A model generated the notes under the pieces. That model was not told the origin of the DNA. It did not search any database and saw nothing but the letters and a program-made list of their open reading frames with translations. DNA of 23,099 nt, from the IMG/VR virus record IMGVR_UViG_3300037558_002226, positions 1 through 23,099 of that record; one strand, 5' to 3'. Both the position numbers and the translations under genes were made by a program. This document shows, piece after piece, positions 1 through 7,681 of the stretch; positions within the stretch are counted from its first letter, which is position 1; every line of letters starts with the position of its first letter. This DNA is from a virus.

Positions 1-11
1 GTATTATATCA

Positions 12-19
12 TATAAATA
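12..19 (+). promoter_or_regulatory. T4-type late promoter box (TATAAATA)
   Basis: This is an exact match to the T4 late promoter -10 element, which is recognised by the gp55 sigma factor encoded in this window. It ends 5 bases before the ATG at 25. By T4 spacing (box at about -13 to -6) transcription would start at or next to the A of that ATG, which would give a leaderless mRNA. Confidence 0.75.
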
Positions 20-24
20 AAAAT

Positions 25-441
25 ATGGCTATTTCACGTTCATCTTCATTCACAGTCCCAGCGATTTCTCAAAAAACTTTTGATTCCGTCTGGGTTCGTA
101 ATATTAATATCCACTGCCCACAGCTGGACGCTGAAGGCAATAATGGTGGTCAAATACATATTGAGTTGGTTCCTTATGATGACACAGAAGGGGCAGAGGC
201 TATTCATTTAAGTTTGGATAATGAAGGGGTTGAGTATTTAAATGTTGATGGTATGCACAACCAAGAGAAAACCTTTTGGAAGTGTGTTAACGATGTTCCT
301 GAAGTAGCTAAAGCTATGGAGGCTATTGTTTCTGCTGTTTCTCCATTAAAGACTTGGATTGAAACTGTCCCTGAAGTTGAGGCGAGAGAGGTTGAAGGAG
401 CTGCCGCTGAAGAGACTTCTGAAGAAGAATCTGAGGAATAA
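25..441 (+). CDS. Hypothetical late protein with acidic C-terminal tail
   Basis: A 138-residue protein that I do not recognise. The N-terminal 80 residues look beta-rich and soluble, and I see no signal peptide or membrane segment. Residues of about 85-115 look helical. The last 25 residues are dominated by Glu and Ser and end EETSEEESEE. The start is the ATG at 25: there is no other Met until about residue 77, and a late promoter box ends 5 bases upstream. The late promoter and the position just before neck gene 13 suggest a virion or assembly protein, but that is inference from context only. An acidic tail also occurs on the products at 509-694 and 20864-21142 and on the portal protein. Confidence 0.8.
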   Translation: MAISRSSSFTVPAISQKTFDSVWVRNINIHCPQLDAEGNNGGQIHIELVPYDDTEGAEAIHLSLDNEGVEYLNVDGMHNQEKTFWKCVNDVPEVAKAMEAIVSAVSPLKTWIETVPEVEAREVEGAAAEETSEEESEE

Positions 442-447
442 GAATTA

Positions 448-455
448 TATAAATA
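448..455 (+). promoter_or_regulatory. T4-type late promoter box (TATAAATA)
   Basis: An exact TATAAATA a few bases past the stop codon at 439-441. The predicted start of transcription is near 461, giving a leader of about 48 bases before the ATG at 509. Unlike most late boxes in this window it is not fused to a start codon. Confidence 0.65.
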
Positions 456-460
456 AATTC

Positions 461-489
461 TGAACAGCACATGACGTGTGTTATATAAT
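461..489 (+). promoter_or_regulatory. Possible weak sigma70-type promoter
   Basis: TATAAT at 484-489 is preceded, after 17 bases, by TGAACA at 461-466. This matches 4 of 6 bases of the TTTACA -35 element used elsewhere in the window. The start would fall near 496, about 13 bases before the ATG at 509. It would be a second promoter for the small gene that follows, but an AT-rich region can produce this by chance. Confidence 0.3.
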
Positions 490-508
490 TAAAACACTAT
501 TAAAAATT

Positions 509-694
509 ATGAATGAAATTAAACTATCATTACAGGAAAACGAGGTGCAGGCGCTTTTTCATCTTATCGACTTAGCAGTTAAATCACAAGGCCTTAAGGT
601 TGCTGAAGCCGCTACTGTTATTGTCAATAAGCTTCAAGAGCAAGCTAAAGACCAATTGACTCCTGTTGAAGAGGAAGAAGAGACTAAGAAATAA
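509..694 (+). CDS. Small helical protein with acidic C-terminus
   Basis: A 61-residue protein, probably two helices (about residues 5-20 and 26-45, with GLKVAEAATVIVNKLQ in the second), followed by a charged tail VEEEEETKK. I chose the ATG at 509. An in-frame GTG at 476 would add 11 residues with no support. The helical core has the same pattern as the 92-residue product at 20864-21142: a beginning like LSLQ/ISFN, then IDL, a short turn with a Gly, and an amphipathic second helix. Both end in Glu-rich tails, so the two may be distant paralogues. Function unknown. It may have both late and host-type promoters. Confidence 0.7.
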   Translation: MNEIKLSLQENEVQALFHLIDLAVKSQGLKVAEAATVIVNKLQEQAKDQLTPVEEEEETKK

Positions 695-704
695 CCTATT
701 ATAG

Positions 705-739
705 TTAAGGGGTGTTTCAGAATAAACACTTAATGTTTT
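705..739 (+). terminator. Possible weak terminator hairpin before gene 13
   Basis: TTAA at 705-708 and GTGTTT at 712-717 pair with AAACAC at 724-729 and TTAA at 730-733, leaving a GGG bulge and a 6-base loop. The following T-rich stretch (TGTTTT) is short. It lies between the stop at 694 and the gene 13 late promoter, the same arrangement as the two strong terminators in the window, but it is weaker. Confidence 0.35.
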
Positions 740-762
740 GTCAATCGCTATTCTTAAAATAG

Positions 763-770
763 TATAAATA
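763..770 (+). promoter_or_regulatory. T4-type late promoter box for gene 13
   Basis: An exact TATAAATA, ending 6 bases before the gene 13 ATG at 777. By T4 geometry the predicted start is at about 776, so the leader would be about 1 base. It probably drives the 13-14-15-16-17 run. Confidence 0.75.
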
Positions 771-776
771 GACTAT

Positions 777-1535
777 ATGGCTATACCAAATACAAGACAA
801 AAACTTATCGATTATTGCTTGAGGGCATTAGGCCATCCTGTTATCGAAATCAACGTTGATGATGATCAAATTGAAGATCGCGTTGATGAAGCAATTCAAT
901 TTTATCAGGAATTTCATAGCGATGCAGTAGTGCGTAATCTTCTTAAGCATCAAGTGACTCAAACTGATATCGATAATGGGTATATTTCTCTGGCAGCTGG
1001 AGCAAATATCTTGTCGATTAATAATGTATTTAATATAAGCAATAGTAATTCTGGAACATCCCTTTTTTCTGTTGACTACCAGTTGCATATGAATGACATA
1101 TTAGATATGAATGGTTCATTTGGTGGTATTGTTAACTATGAGTTAACTAAACAGTATCTTTCGTTAATCGATCGAAACGTTAATGGTGTTTACGAAATGA
1201 TCCAATATAGTCGGCATAAAAGCAGAGTAAACTTTCATACAGATACGCTAAAAGATCTTGGAGTAGGAAATTATGTTGTGTTTGATGGATATAGTTCAGT
1301 CGATCCAGAAACATTTGTTGGAGTATACAACGACATGTTTCTTAAAAAGTATGCGACTGCTCTTGTTAAACGGCAATGGGGATTAAACCTTATTAAATTT
1401 GAAGGTATGGTTTTGCCAGGTGGTGTTACGATGAATGGCCGTGCTATTTACGATGATGCTATTACTGATCTCGAAAAGCTTGAAGAAAAGATTCGTCTTG
1501 AACACGAATTACCACCACTAGATTTTATAGGATAA
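777..1535 (+). CDS. 13: Neck protein gp13
   Basis: A 252-residue homologue of T4 gp13 (about 309 residues in T4), a head completion protein that with gp14 forms the neck joining the DNA-filled head to the tail. The recognisable N-terminus is MAIPNTRQKLIDYCLRALG, followed by an acidic stretch (INVDDDQIEDRVDEAI) and FYQEFHSDA, a pattern typical of this family. The C-terminal half contains the conserved Lys/Trp-rich segment around YATALVKRQWGLNLIKF and a helical end. It is followed after one base by gene 14 and heads the 13-14-15-16-17 run. The start is fixed by the adjacent late promoter and by homology. Confidence 0.92.
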   Translation: MAIPNTRQKLIDYCLRALGHPVIEINVDDDQIEDRVDEAIQFYQEFHSDAVVRNLLKHQVTQTDIDNGYISLAAGANILSINNVFNISNSNSGTSLFSVDYQLHMNDILDMNGSFGGIVNYELTKQYLSLIDRNVNGVYEMIQYSRHKSRVNFHTDTLKDLGVGNYVVFDGYSSVDPETFVGVYNDMFLKKYATALVKRQWGLNLIKFEGMVLPGGVTMNGRAIYDDAITDLEKLEEKIRLEHELPPLDFIG

Positions 1536-1536
1536 G

Positions 1537-2439
1537 ATGCCAAGGAATGTATATTTTAGTCAAGGAGCAACTTCTGAACAGAGGCTCTATGAAGACATTA
1601 CTATAGAGGCTCTTAAGATTTATGGTCATGACGTTTTCTATATTCCTAGGAGTATTGTAAACACAGATTCTATATTTAACGAAGATGCGTTGTCTAAATT
1701 TGGTGAAGCGTTTCAGATTGAAATGTACGTTGAAAACACTGATGGCTTTGGTGGAGAAGGTGATCTTCTTTCAAAGTTTGGTGTAGAAATAAGGGATAGT
1801 GTAAATCTTATTGTATCAGATAGGAGATGGCAACAGTTAGTTTCGCGTTTCCAAGATCCTGTAGAGGTTCGGCCTCAAGAAGGAGATTTGATATTCTTTC
1901 CTCTTGTTAATGGTTTATTCGAGATTAATTATGTTGAAGATGAGACTCCTTTTTATCAGCTACAAAACATTCCTACGTTTAAACTTTCTTGTCAGCAGTT
2001 TGAGTACAACAACCAAGAGATTGATACTGGAGTTGCAGAGGTAGATAAATTTGAGTTGAATTTCGCAACACGCACACGCTTGAACTTAGGAAGTGGTAGT
2101 GGTACATTTGCTGTTGGTGAAGATGCTAAACAAACTGACAGCACAACTACGATTACTGGAGAAGTTGCTGCTGTTGGAACTAACTATATTGATGTTGTTA
2201 ATCAAAGGGCTAGTGACAATAGCAATAAGGGATTTGTTAAGACTGCAGGAAGCTGGGGAAACGTGACAGGATCAGAAAACTCGCCTAATCCTTCTTATGC
2301 AATTACATCAATTGATTCTTTTAGCACAATTGATGACAATGATCCTTACGCGGACAATACAGATTTTGAAACAGAAGGCAATTCATTTATTGATTTTACT
2401 AAGAGCAATCCATTTGGAATGCCAAATATAATAACCTAA
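1537..2439 (+). CDS. 14: Neck protein gp14
   Basis: A 300-residue homologue of T4 gp14, which assembles with gp13 into the head-tail connector neck. The N-terminus is family-typical: MPRNVYFSQGATSEQRLYED followed by a hydrophobic YGHDVFYIPR segment. T4 gp14 is about 256 residues. The extra length seems to lie in a low-complexity Gly/Ser/Thr/Asn-rich region at about residues 185-265, before a conserved-looking C-terminus that ends in an NPFGMPNIIT-like tail. The gene starts 1 base after the gene 13 stop with a modest AGGA Shine-Dalgarno, consistent with translational coupling, and gene 15 follows 3 bases after its stop. Confidence 0.9.
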   Translation: MPRNVYFSQGATSEQRLYEDITIEALKIYGHDVFYIPRSIVNTDSIFNEDALSKFGEAFQIEMYVENTDGFGGEGDLLSKFGVEIRDSVNLIVSDRRWQQLVSRFQDPVEVRPQEGDLIFFPLVNGLFEINYVEDETPFYQLQNIPTFKLSCQQFEYNNQEIDTGVAEVDKFELNFATRTRLNLGSGSGTFAVGEDAKQTDSTTTITGEVAAVGTNYIDVVNQRASDNSNKGFVKTAGSWGNVTGSENSPNPSYAITSIDSFSTIDDNDPYADNTDFETEGNSFIDFTKSNPFGMPNIIT

Positions 2440-2442
2440 GAT

Positions 2443-3225
2443 ATGTTAAGCGGAACACACTTTTACAATAAAACAGTACGCAAGTCCGTGGCTGTCTTTG
2501 GCACTCTGTTTAATAACATTAAAATTTTAAGGCCAGGAGCTACAGAAGAAAAAGTTCCTGTCGCATACGGACCAAGGAAAAAGTTTTTGGCTCGCATTCA
2601 ATCTGATACATCAGGTTCAACCGCAGAAACAATAGCGATTAAACTCCCGCGAATAAGTTTTGAAATAACTTCGATGGAGTATGATAACGAAAGTAAGTTA
2701 AGCCGCTTTAATAAAAAGTTTATTCCTATTGAAGGAGATAAGAATAATGTTAATACACTATATCAAAGTGTTCCTTATATTATAGGAATGCAACTAAATG
2801 TATATGCCCTTAATCAAGATGAAGCATTACAAATAGTAGAACAAATTTTACCTACTTTTTCTCCCGAATATACTGTAAGCATAAAAGACCTTGAAGGAGC
2901 TAACACAACGACTGATGTTCCTATTATATTGAACTCTCTTTCTCTTAACGATGATTACGAAGGTGATTTTGAAACTAGGAGAACTATCTTATACACTCTT
3001 GATTTTAGCATGAAAGTAAAGTTTGCTGGCGGAGTTAATAAACAGGGACTAATAAGAACTGTCGATACATTCTTATTTGATGATGTCAACACTGCTTTAA
3101 AAACAACTAATCCGTATGGTGTTAATAATGAAAATATTCGGGTTGCAGTAGCAAACAGTGACAGTGCTCCTTTGGACGACACTGATACTATAACAACCAC
3201 ATTTGGTTTTGATCATGGATCGTGA
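2443..3225 (+). CDS. 15: Tail sheath stabiliser / tail terminator gp15
   Basis: A 260-residue homologue of T4 gp15 (about 272 residues). In T4, gp15 forms a hexameric ring at the top of the tail that caps the sheath and docks to the neck. The family signature is at the N-terminus (MLSGTHFYNKTVRKSVAVFG, then LFNNIKILRP), with conserved features such as VPVAYGPRKKFLARI at about residues 38-52 and ITSMEYDNESKLSR near 82. The C-terminal 40 residues are polar and look flexible. The 3' end overlaps the start of gene 16 by 11 bases, consistent with coupled translation. Confidence 0.93.
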   Translation: MLSGTHFYNKTVRKSVAVFGTLFNNIKILRPGATEEKVPVAYGPRKKFLARIQSDTSGSTAETIAIKLPRISFEITSMEYDNESKLSRFNKKFIPIEGDKNNVNTLYQSVPYIIGMQLNVYALNQDEALQIVEQILPTFSPEYTVSIKDLEGANTTTDVPIILNSLSLNDDYEGDFETRRTILYTLDFSMKVKFAGGVNKQGLIRTVDTFLFDDVNTALKTTNPYGVNNENIRVAVANSDSAPLDDTDTITTTFGFDHGS

Positions 3226-3634
3226 AGATGAAAATAGTGAAGACGCTGAAGAAAAGCTCGAAATAACGGAAATACCACAAATAGAAGTTTCTAGTTCTCA
3301 AATAGTAAACGACACAGAGACTGATATCGAGTATTCTCGAGACAAGATGAAGTCTTTAATCGATCAATCTTGTGAAGCTATAAATCACATGATGGCACTT
3401 GCTTCAGATTCAGAGCATCCTAGAGCTTTTGAAGTTTTGTCTACAATGATAAAACATACGAGTGAGATGTCACAAGATCTTGTTAAATTGCAAAAGACAC
3501 GGAAAGATATTACACAGGAAAAAAGTGGTCCTTCAAGTACAACGACAAACAATTCTATCTTCGTTGGATCAACTACAGAGTTACAAAAATATCTTAAAAA
3601 GAATAAAGACAGCGATGAATCTATAGATGTCTGA
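3215..3634 (+). CDS. 16: Small terminase subunit gp16
   Basis: A 139-residue small terminase candidate (T4 gp16 is about 164). In T4 this protein forms rings that regulate the packaging ATPase gp17. The sequence has an acidic N-terminus (residues 1-35, many Glu and Asp), a helical central region (about 45-105, including SLIDQSCEAINHMMALASDSEHPRAFEVL) that fits the helical core of the family, and a Ser/Thr/Asn-rich, then Lys-rich, C-terminus. I chose the ATG at 3215; an in-frame TTG at 3203 lacks support. It overlaps gp15 by 11 bases and gp17 by 8. The identification leans on the helical pattern and the invariant position next to gene 17. Confidence 0.85.
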   Translation: MDREDENSEDAEEKLEITEIPQIEVSSSQIVNDTETDIEYSRDKMKSLIDQSCEAINHMMALASDSEHPRAFEVLSTMIKHTSEMSQDLVKLQKTRKDITQEKSGPSSTTTNNSIFVGSTTELQKYLKKNKDSDESIDV

Positions 3635-5222
3635 TAGTTTAATAAATGGTAATGGCGGTTACATGGGTAATCCGCTTGTGAGAAAGGATGGTTTACAAAC
3701 AGCATTTTCAGCTGACGAAGTTGAAGAGTATGTTAAATGTACGAATGATCCTATATATTTTGCTGAAGAATACGTAAAGGTTATATCACTTGATGACGGA
3801 TTAGTGGCATTTAAACCTTATGAGTATCAGAAGAAGATGTTCAAACAGTTTAATGACAATCGCTTTAATATAGTTCTTGCATGTCGACAATCAGGAAAAT
3901 CTATTTCATCAGTGATCTATATTCTATGGTATGTTCTTTTTAATTCCGAAAAGACTGTTACTATACTTGCGAACAAAGGGTCTACCGCGAGGGAAATGCT
4001 AAGCCGCATTACTCTTGCACTTGAGAATCTTCCATTTTTCTTACAACCAGGGTGCAAAGCTCTTAATAAAGGATCCATTGAGTTTTCGAACAATTCAAAG
4101 ATTATCGCTGCAGCTACATCAGCTAGTTCTATTCGAGGCCTTTCGGTAAACCTTCTTTTCCTTGATGAGTTTGCTTTTGTTGAGAATGCTAGTGAATTTT
4201 ATACTTCAACTTACCCCGTGGTTTCTGCAGGTAAAGAAACAAAGGTTATTATTACATCTACTGCTAACGGTATTGGAAACATATTTTGTGGATTATGGGA
4301 AGGTGCACAGAAAAAGAAGAACGAATTTACACCATTTAGAGTAGATTGGTGGGATGTTCCTGGGCGAGATGAGGTATGGAAAGCAATGACTATTGCTAAT
4401 ACATCAGAACTTCAGTTTGATCAAGAGTTTGGTAACAGCTTTATTGGAACGTCAAATACTCTTATTTCATCTAATACTCTTTTAGGTTTACAAATGCATT
4501 CTCCTGAAAGAAATCATAGAGGCGTAAAATATTACGAAGATCCTCAGGAAGATCATCAATATGTAATGACAGTTGATGTTTCAAAAGGTCGAGGACAAGA
4601 TTATTCGACTATTACTGTTATAGATTCGACATTTGGAAAATTTAGACAAGTTGCTACATATAGAGATAACATGATATCTCCTATGATTTTTGGAGATATT
4701 ATTGTAAGAGTAGCAAGAGAATATAACGAAGCTTTAGTTATTATTGAAAATAACGATGCGGGAATGGTTGTATGTAACGATGTTTATTATGAGCATGAAT
4801 ATGAAAATATGTTTGTGGAGTCGAGTGTCCGTAAGAATGGCATTGGTGTGATGATGACAAAACGTATTAAGCGGATTGGCTGCTCAAACCTGAAAGATTT
4901 AATAGAATTAGGTAAGCTTAATATTATTGACGAACACACAATATTGGAGCTTTCAACGTTTGAGGTAAAGGGAAGTTCTTATGAAGCTAGTTCTGGTAAC
5001 CATGACGACTTAGTAATGAATTTAGTTATGTTCGCTTGGTTTGTATCATCGGAAGCATTTGGTGATATATCAACAGTTGATTTAAAAGAAATGTTATTCA
5101 AAGAAAAGATGGAGCAGATTGAAAATGATGTTCCGCCATTTGGTGTTATAAGCAATTCTGCAGATACTGGGAATAAACACGAAGAATTAGTTAACGAAGT
5201 TAAAGCGTGGCACGATTTGTAA
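3627..5222 (+). CDS. 17: Large terminase subunit gp17 (packaging ATPase and nuclease)
   Basis: The 531-residue motor that cuts concatemeric DNA and pumps it through the portal (T4 gp17 is about 610). The N-terminal ATPase domain has Walker A CRQSGKS (residues 86-92), Walker B LLFLDE with catalytic Glu (176-181) and a coupling motif TSTANG (210-215). The C-terminal RNase H-fold nuclease has the three acidic positions expected: Asp317 in VDVSKG, Glu374 in IIENND and Asp461 in NHDD, matching T4 D401, E458 and D542. All key residues are intact, so it should be active. The start codon at 3627 overlaps the end of gene 16, again suggesting coupling. After its stop comes the late promoter and leader of gene 18. 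Confidence 0.97.
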   Translation: MSDSLINGNGGYMGNPLVRKDGLQTAFSADEVEEYVKCTNDPIYFAEEYVKVISLDDGLVAFKPYEYQKKMFKQFNDNRFNIVLACRQSGKSISSVIYILWYVLFNSEKTVTILANKGSTAREMLSRITLALENLPFFLQPGCKALNKGSIEFSNNSKIIAAATSASSIRGLSVNLLFLDEFAFVENASEFYTSTYPVVSAGKETKVIITSTANGIGNIFCGLWEGAQKKKNEFTPFRVDWWDVPGRDEVWKAMTIANTSELQFDQEFGNSFIGTSNTLISSNTLLGLQMHSPERNHRGVKYYEDPQEDHQYVMTVDVSKGRGQDYSTITVIDSTFGKFRQVATYRDNMISPMIFGDIIVRVAREYNEALVIIENNDAGMVVCNDVYYEHEYENMFVESSVRKNGIGVMMTKRIKRIGCSNLKDLIELGKLNIIDEHTILELSTFEVKGSSYEASSGNHDDLVMNLVMFAWFVSSEAFGDISTVDLKEMLFKEKMEQIENDVPPFGVISNSADTGNKHEELVNEVKAWHDL

Positions 5223-5233
5223 ACTCATTGTTG

Positions 5234-5241
5234 TATAAATA
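5234..5241 (+). promoter_or_regulatory. T4-type late promoter box for gene 18
   Basis: An exact TATAAATA just after the gene 17 stop. The predicted start is near 5247, giving a leader of about 58 bases before the sheath gene ATG at 5305. This is the longest late leader in the window apart from none comparable, and it contains a 22-codon upstream reading frame and the conserved 18-base start-site element. Confidence 0.75.
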
Positions 5242-5263
5242 GAATTATTGAAACTATCTTGTA

Positions 5264-5332
5264 ATGAACAAACTTATTAATAACACATTGAAAGAAAAAC
5301 TATTATGGCATTTCAGGTATCACCCGGAGTAG
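5264..5332 (+). other. Short upstream reading frame in the gene 18 leader
   Basis: ATG at 5264 opens a 22-codon frame (MNKLINNTLKEKLLWHFRYH..., stop TAG at 5330-5332) that overlaps the first 28 bases of gene 18 in another frame. It has no evident Shine-Dalgarno. It could be a regulatory leader peptide or chance. Nothing in the peptide is recognisable. Confidence 0.25.
5290..5307 (+). promoter_or_regulatory. Shared 18-base start-site element, copy 1 (gene 18)
   Basis: GAAAGAAAAACTATTATG, ending in the gene 18 ATG. The same 18 bases occur at the starts of gene 19 (7088-7105) and gene 23 (12020-12037) and I saw them nowhere else. GAAAG could serve as a weak Shine-Dalgarno, and the A-rich run could bind ribosomal protein S1. 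It marks the three most abundantly needed virion proteins. Confidence 0.7.
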
Positions 5333-7074
5333 AGGTCAAGGAAATAGACTTGACAAATGTGATCCCCGCAGTATCGACATCGATCGGTGCATTCGCAGGT
5401 CACTTCAGCTGGGGTCCTGTAGGAGAAGTAAAATTGGTATCTTCTGAGAAGGAACTAATTAATGAATACGGAGCTCCGGTGGATACAACCACTGGTGGTC
5501 AGTACGATAACTATACTTCATTTCTACAGGCCGCAAGCTTTTTAAAATATAGCAATACACTTCGTATTTCACGAGCGTGTCCAGACACCGCAAGAAACGC
5601 GGCTGGATCTCGACATGGTGCGGACACAACAGTAAAACTAATCAACAATGACGAGGCCTTTGCTGGAATAACTTTTGACGGGACTAAACCCGGTGTTGTT
5701 CAAGCTCGTTGTCCAGGAACTGCAGGCAATAGCCTACAGACTAAATTTGCGATTAATATTGTTAACACAGGCAGTTTCGGCGACACTACTCTAGATAACA
5801 GTGTTAGTTCTGCAGCTTCAACAACTGCTTGGGCTGCTGCTAATGTAGCTTCTGATGCTCTAGACGAAATTCATATCGCCATTATTGACGAAGATGGAGT
5901 CTTTAGTGGTGTTAAAGGCACAATCCTAGAAATCTATGAAGGCCTTTCGTTGTACTCGGATGCTGTTAAAGATGGTGGTTCAAACTATTATAAAACAGTT
6001 ATAAACCGCGATTCTAAATATGTGTTTATTAATGAAGCTGCATTTGCTGCAGAGTTTACTGGTACTACACATGCATCTCCTGGAAATGCTGGTTCAAGCG
6101 GTAAAAAGTTTAATGCCAGTAACATTGCATCTACCTCCGCGGGAAACACCGCGTTTCATTTCTCTTTGGTTAAGGGCGTTGACGGAACAAATGCGGCGGC
6201 CGCTTCAAATGCGGCAAACGTTACAGCAGCTTTAACTCAGTTTGAAAACCCAGAAGCAATTGATATTAATCTTTTGTTTGCTGAAGTAGACGCGGACGGT
6301 TTGACTGTTATTGGTGACAAGATTGTTGATATATGCGGTACAAAACGTAAAGATTGTGTTGGATTTATTTCACCACACACATCAGCAAATAGTGCAGCAA
6401 CTGTTAAAGCTGATTTTGATTATAACGATTCTTATGTTGTTCTCGATTCCTCTGCAGTTTATGTGTATAATAAGTATAATGATACTTTCCGTTATATTCC
6501 TGCAAACGGCCACATCGCTGGACTTTGCGCGAGGACTGATGATACTAACGATCCATGGTTCTCACCAGCTGGTTACAACCGCGGAAATCTTCTTGGAGTA
6601 ACTAAGCTTAAGTGGAACCCAACTAAATCAGATAGAGACACGCTTTATAAAGCAGGTATTAACCCAATTATTTCAGAGCCTGGTCAAGGAATTCTGTTAT
6701 TTGGCGATAAGACTGCACAGAGTAAACCATCCGCCTTTGATCGTATTAACGTTCGTAGGTTGTTCGTGGTTCTTGAAAAAGCAATCTCTACAGCATCTAA
6801 ATTCCAACTCTTTGAGCTCAACGATGAGTTTACGAGAGCAATGTTCAGGAACATGACCGAACCATTCCTCAGGGATGTTAAAGGAAGACGCGGTATTACT
6901 GATTTTCTAGTTGTTTGTGACGAAACAAATAACACAGGAACAGTGATTGACGCTAATCGGTTTGTTGCAGATATTTACATTAAGCCTGCTCGTTCAATCA
7001 ACTTCATTACTTTGAATTTTGTTGCAACAAGAACAGGTGTTGAATTCTCTGAGATCGTTGGAACTGGTAACTAA
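5305..7074 (+). CDS. 18: Contractile tail sheath protein gp18
   Basis: A 589-residue tail sheath protein (T4 gp18 is about 659) that polymerises around the tube and contracts to drive it through the host envelope. The N-terminus has the typical sheath signature SPGVEVKEIDLTN, followed by TSIGAFAGHFSWGPVGEV. The C-terminus carries the conserved core: a DKTAQSKPSAFDRINVRRLF segment near residue 470, FEPN-like LFELNDEFTRAMFRNM near 500, and a final IYIKPARSINFITLNFVATR strand (about 555-575). The middle (about 100-330) is Ala/Ser/Gly/Asn-rich and probably forms the surface domains that vary between phages. The gene is preceded by the shared 18-base start-site element and followed directly by gene 19. 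Confidence 0.96.
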   Translation: MAFQVSPGVEVKEIDLTNVIPAVSTSIGAFAGHFSWGPVGEVKLVSSEKELINEYGAPVDTTTGGQYDNYTSFLQAASFLKYSNTLRISRACPDTARNAAGSRHGADTTVKLINNDEAFAGITFDGTKPGVVQARCPGTAGNSLQTKFAINIVNTGSFGDTTLDNSVSSAASTTAWAAANVASDALDEIHIAIIDEDGVFSGVKGTILEIYEGLSLYSDAVKDGGSNYYKTVINRDSKYVFINEAAFAAEFTGTTHASPGNAGSSGKKFNASNIASTSAGNTAFHFSLVKGVDGTNAAAASNAANVTAALTQFENPEAIDINLLFAEVDADGLTVIGDKIVDICGTKRKDCVGFISPHTSANSAATVKADFDYNDSYVVLDSSAVYVYNKYNDTFRYIPANGHIAGLCARTDDTNDPWFSPAGYNRGNLLGVTKLKWNPTKSDRDTLYKAGINPIISEPGQGILLFGDKTAQSKPSAFDRINVRRLFVVLEKAISTASKFQLFELNDEFTRAMFRNMTEPFLRDVKGRRGITDFLVVCDETNNTGTVIDANRFVADIYIKPARSINFITLNFVATRTGVEFSEIVGTGN

Positions 7075-7080
7075 TAAATA
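7073..7080 (+). promoter_or_regulatory. Near-consensus late promoter box for gene 19 (AATAAATA)
   Basis: It differs from TATAAATA at one base and overlaps the gene 18 stop codon. The predicted start is near 7086, giving a leader of about 17 bases that begins right at the conserved start-site element. It could allow gene 19 to be made in excess of gene 18. Confidence 0.5.
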
Positions 7081-7087
7081 ACAAAAA

Positions 7088-7105
7088 GAAAGAAAAACTA
7101 TTATG
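7088..7105 (+). promoter_or_regulatory. Shared 18-base start-site element, copy 2 (gene 19)
   Basis: The same GAAAGAAAAACTATTATG as at genes 18 and 23, ending in the gene 19 ATG. Here almost the whole predicted leader consists of this element. Confidence 0.7.
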
Positions 7106-7624
7106 GCAACAGTAGACGATTTTAAAGCAAAACTTATCGGTGGTGGAGCAAGGGCAAACCTTTTTAAGGCGACCATTGCTTTCCCAGCGTACGCTGCAGG
7201 AGATAGCGAACTTGCACAATTTATGTGTAAATCCGCACAACTTCCAGCCAGCGTTGTTGGTCAGATTGATGTTCCCTATCGTGGACGTCAAATGAAAATA
7301 GCCGGTGATCGTACATACGAAAACTGGTCAGTAACAATTATTAATGATACAGGGTTTGAAATTCGCGACGCAATGGAGCGTTGGCAGAATGGAATAAACT
7401 CTCACGTATCAAATGGTGGTTTAACAAACCCATCTGATTACGAGGCTGATCTCGCAGTTGATCAGCTTGATAAAGCAGGGAACGTTATCAAAACTTATAC
7501 ATTTAGATCGGCATGGCCAGTAAATGTTTCAAGTATTGAAGTAAGTAACGACTCTGCTGATACTATTGAGGAATTCACTGTTGAATTTGCTTATCAGTAT
7601 TGGGAGTCAAACACCACAAGTTAA
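7103..7624 (+). CDS. 19: Tail tube protein gp19
   Basis: A 173-residue tail tube subunit (T4 gp19 is about 163). It forms stacked hexameric rings inside the sheath, through which DNA passes. Family features are ARANLFKATIAFP near residue 17, FMCKSAQLPASVVGQIDVPY and RGRQMKIAGDRTYENWSVTI in the middle, and the C-terminal strands TYTFRSAWPVNVSSIEVS and EEFTVEFAYQYWES. It is preceded by the shared start-site element and followed by a strong terminator, so genes 18 and 19 form one unit. A paralogue with the same fold signature lies at 13357-13824. Confidence 0.95.
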   Translation: MATVDDFKAKLIGGGARANLFKATIAFPAYAAGDSELAQFMCKSAQLPASVVGQIDVPYRGRQMKIAGDRTYENWSVTIINDTGFEIRDAMERWQNGINSHVSNGGLTNPSDYEADLAVDQLDKAGNVIKTYTFRSAWPVNVSSIEVSNDSADTIEEFTVEFAYQYWESNTTS

Positions 7625-7632
7625 AACAATAG

Positions 7633-7664
7633 AACTAGGGAGGTCCAAACCCTCCCTAGTTTTT
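7633..7664 (+). terminator. Rho-independent terminator after gene 19
   Basis: AACTAGGGAGG (7633-7643) pairs perfectly with CCTCCCTAGTT (7651-7661) around a 7-base loop, and the T-run extends to 7664. It is a textbook terminator. The gene 20 late promoter begins 2 bases after the T-run. Confidence 0.9.
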
Positions 7665-7666
7665 AT

Positions 7667-7674
7667 TATAAATA
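7667..7674 (+). promoter_or_regulatory. T4-type late promoter box for gene 20
   Basis: An exact TATAAATA placed directly behind the terminator and ending 7 bases before the portal gene ATG at 7682. The predicted start is near 7680, giving a leader of about 2 bases. Confidence 0.75.
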
Positions 7675-7681
7675 ATATATT

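Noticed and set aside
204-470. Minus-strand open frame opposite the first gene
   Set aside because: Antisense shadow. The plus-strand gene has a late promoter and a plausible protein sequence.
6131-6160. Short CGCGG/CCGCG hairpin inside gene 18
   Set aside because: A 5-base-pair stem in coding sequence without a proper T-run. It is consistent with Ala/Gly codons and has no neighbouring regulatory signal.
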